From: Caldisericota bacterium
Lineage (GTDB): Bacteria > Caldisericota > Caldisericia > Cryosericales > Cryosericaceae
Reading direction: 5' to 3'
Length of the DNA: 14,248 nucleotides
Assembly (NCBI GenBank): GCA_026390285.1
Contig: JAPLGH010000161.1
Coordinates: 1 to 14,248, forward strand
Below the pieces are notes generated by a model, which was not told the origin of the DNA, searched no databases, and was given only the letters and a program-made list of their open reading frames with translations. The position numbers were made by a program, and so were the translations under genes. This document shows positions 13,097-14,248 of the stretch, piece by piece (within the stretch, counting starts at the first letter, position 1; the number at the start of each line of letters is the position of its first letter).

Positions 13097-14248
13097 ATGA
13101 AGAAGACGATTGGTCTGCTGTGTGTCATTGCACTCCTCGGAGCGTTGCTGGTGCCAAGCATGGGAATGGCAGTGGGCGCCGTCGCATTGACAGAGGTCGA
13201 CACGATTGGCGTGATGCCTTCTGACTATATCGGCACGCTGACGATCGAGAGCGTCAACACCGTCGAGAAGGATTACCCGTCGGCGCACGCTTTCCCGTCG
13301 CAGGGCGTGGCCATCTTGCCCAATGGGGACGTCGTCGTGTGCGACACCGGGTACGGCCGCGTCCATGTTCTCTCGGCTGACCTTGTGCACAAGCGCGTCA
13401 TCGGTTCCCTGGGGAGTGGGCGCGGGCAGCTGCAATACCCGGCTGACGTCGCTGTAGACGGTGTCGGCAACGTGTATGTCGCTGACTTCTTTGGCAACAA
13501 GGTCGTCAAGTATGGCACCGACGGCTCGGCCCTCATGGAGTTCGGTTCCGAAGGCAAGGGAACCGGTCAGTTCGAAGGGCCCGCCGGCATCGCCGTGATG
13601 CCGGACGGCAGCATCTGGGTCGCAGACCAGCTGAACGACCGCCTGGAGCAGTTCACGGCGGCAGGTACGTACGTGGCAGCCGTGACAGGCATCTCCCGTC
13701 CTGCAGGCATGACATCGGTGGGTCTCTTCCCCTACGTCGTGTCCAGCGGTGACAGCGCCGTCTATCGGCTGAGCGGAACGAAGGCAGTACGAGTCTTTGC
13801 GGCCCCAGGAGATGCGGAGAACCTTATCACGAGCGCCGCCGACCTTGCAGTGGACGCAAAGGGCAACATCTATGTCGCAGACCGTGGCACGGGCGAACTA
13901 TCAGTCCCCGCCGTGAAGGTCTTCTCGAGCAGTGGTCAGTATCAGTGCAGCTTCGGGCAGTATCCGGCTGACATGACCGACATCCAGGACGGTGAATTGC
14001 TCAGCCCCGGCGGTGTCGCCGTCGCTCCTGACGGCACGGTCTACGTCATGAACAGCGGGTTCTTCCGCGACGCGGTCAACCCCTTTGGCAGTGGCTACCA
14101 CGCGAAGCTTGTCGAGTATGCTCCCGGCGGTGGCGTGGTGGCTGTCCAGGACTATGCGAACGACCTCCGGGGACGGCTCAACAATCCCCAGGACGTCGCC
14201 GTGGACGGCAAGGGTCAGCTGTGGGTGGCCTGTAGCTCACCCGCCGTC
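13097..14248 (+). CDS. Secreted NHL-repeat beta-propeller protein, cut by window end
   Basis: The frame is open from ATG 13097 to the last base, giving 384 residues without a stop. AGGAG sits six bases upstream; the adjacent ATG 13094 is only three bases away. The gene starts nine bases after the protease stop, so the two are probably co-transcribed. Residues 1-26 are a signal peptide (KK followed by a hydrophobic run ending SMGMAVGA). At least five to six NHL-type blades are visible: QGVAILPNGDVVVCDTGYGR (69-88), PADVAVDGVGNVYVADFFGN (115-134), PAGIAVMPDGSIWVADQLND (162-181), DLAVDAKGNIYVADRG (249-264), PGGVAVAPDGTVYVMNSG (304-321) and PQDVAVDGKGQLWVA (364-378). NHL propellers usually bind proteins, polysaccharides or RNA; as an exported protein this one would act outside the membrane. 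No catalytic motif was seen. The C-terminus is unknown. Confidence 0.9.
   Translation, partial: MKKTIGLLCVIALLGALLVPSMGMAVGAVALTEVDTIGVMPSDYIGTLTIESVNTVEKDYPSAHAFPSQGVAILPNGDVVVCDTGYGRVHVLSADLVHKRVIGSLGSGRGQLQYPADVAVDGVGNVYVADFFGNKVVKYGTDGSALMEFGSEGKGTGQFEGPAGIAVMPDGSIWVADQLNDRLEQFTAAGTYVAAVTGISRPAGMTSVGLFPYVVSSGDSAVYRLSGTKAVRVFAAPGDAENLITSAADLAVDAKGNIYVADRGTGELSVPAVKVFSSSGQYQCSFGQYPADMTDIQDGELLSPGGVAVAPDGTVYVMNSGFFRDAVNPFGSGYHAKLVEYAPGGGVVAVQDYANDLRGRLNNPQDVAVDGKGQLWVACSSPAV

Overview
The window reads as a GC-rich bacterial chromosome segment. No rRNA, tRNA, transposase, CRISPR array or phage gene was seen. Several exported proteins carry N-terminal signal peptides. One carries three S-layer homology (SLH) repeats, so the host has an S-layer or secondary cell-wall polymer of the kind SLH domains bind. 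A cohesin/dockerin-bearing subtilase and a large molybdenum/tungsten cofactor operon fit an anaerobic, polymer- or protein-degrading lifestyle. Firmicutes, Caldiserica-like and other SLH-bearing phyla are possible; the sequence alone does not decide.

Layout. (1) 1-1517, minus: the first ~505 residues of a single-chain restriction-modification enzyme, with a PD-(D/E)XK nuclease followed by an Eco57I-type N6-adenine methylase; it runs off the left edge. (2) 1661-2515, plus: a YihY/BrkB-family membrane protein, visibly AT-richer than its neighbours. (3) 2526-9532, minus: one long operon, transcribed right to left: tupA-like tungstate-binding protein, tupB permease, tupC ATPase, moeA, moaA, moaC, a stand-alone MOSC protein, mogA. 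Most junctions are ATGA overlaps or nearly so, except an ~80-base gap before moeA filled by a perfect 34-bp tandem repeat. (4) 9533-9940: a divergent control region with a promoter and long structured leader for the tup-moe-moa operon (a candidate Moco/Tuco riboswitch), a REP-like hairpin pair, and a promoter for the rightward genes. (5) 9941-13087, plus: a secreted subtilisin-family protease ending in a cohesin-like and a dockerin module. (6) 13097 to the right edge, plus: a secreted NHL-repeat beta-propeller protein, cut by the window end.

How the genes work together. TupA captures tungstate (or molybdate) at the cell surface. TupB and TupC import it. MoaA and MoaC make cyclic pyranopterin monophosphate from GTP. 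MogA adenylates molybdopterin and MoeA inserts the metal. The molybdopterin synthase genes moaD/moaE are not in the window. The predicted leader RNA would let cofactor level control both uptake and synthesis.

The most unusual items are the TupA architecture (signal peptide, three SLH repeats, tungstate-binding domain and a C-terminal SUOX-like domain in one chain), the structured leader RNA in front of it, the co-occurrence of cohesin and dockerin in one protease, the 34-bp tandem repeat inside the operon, and a Gln in place of the H-loop His in TupC.
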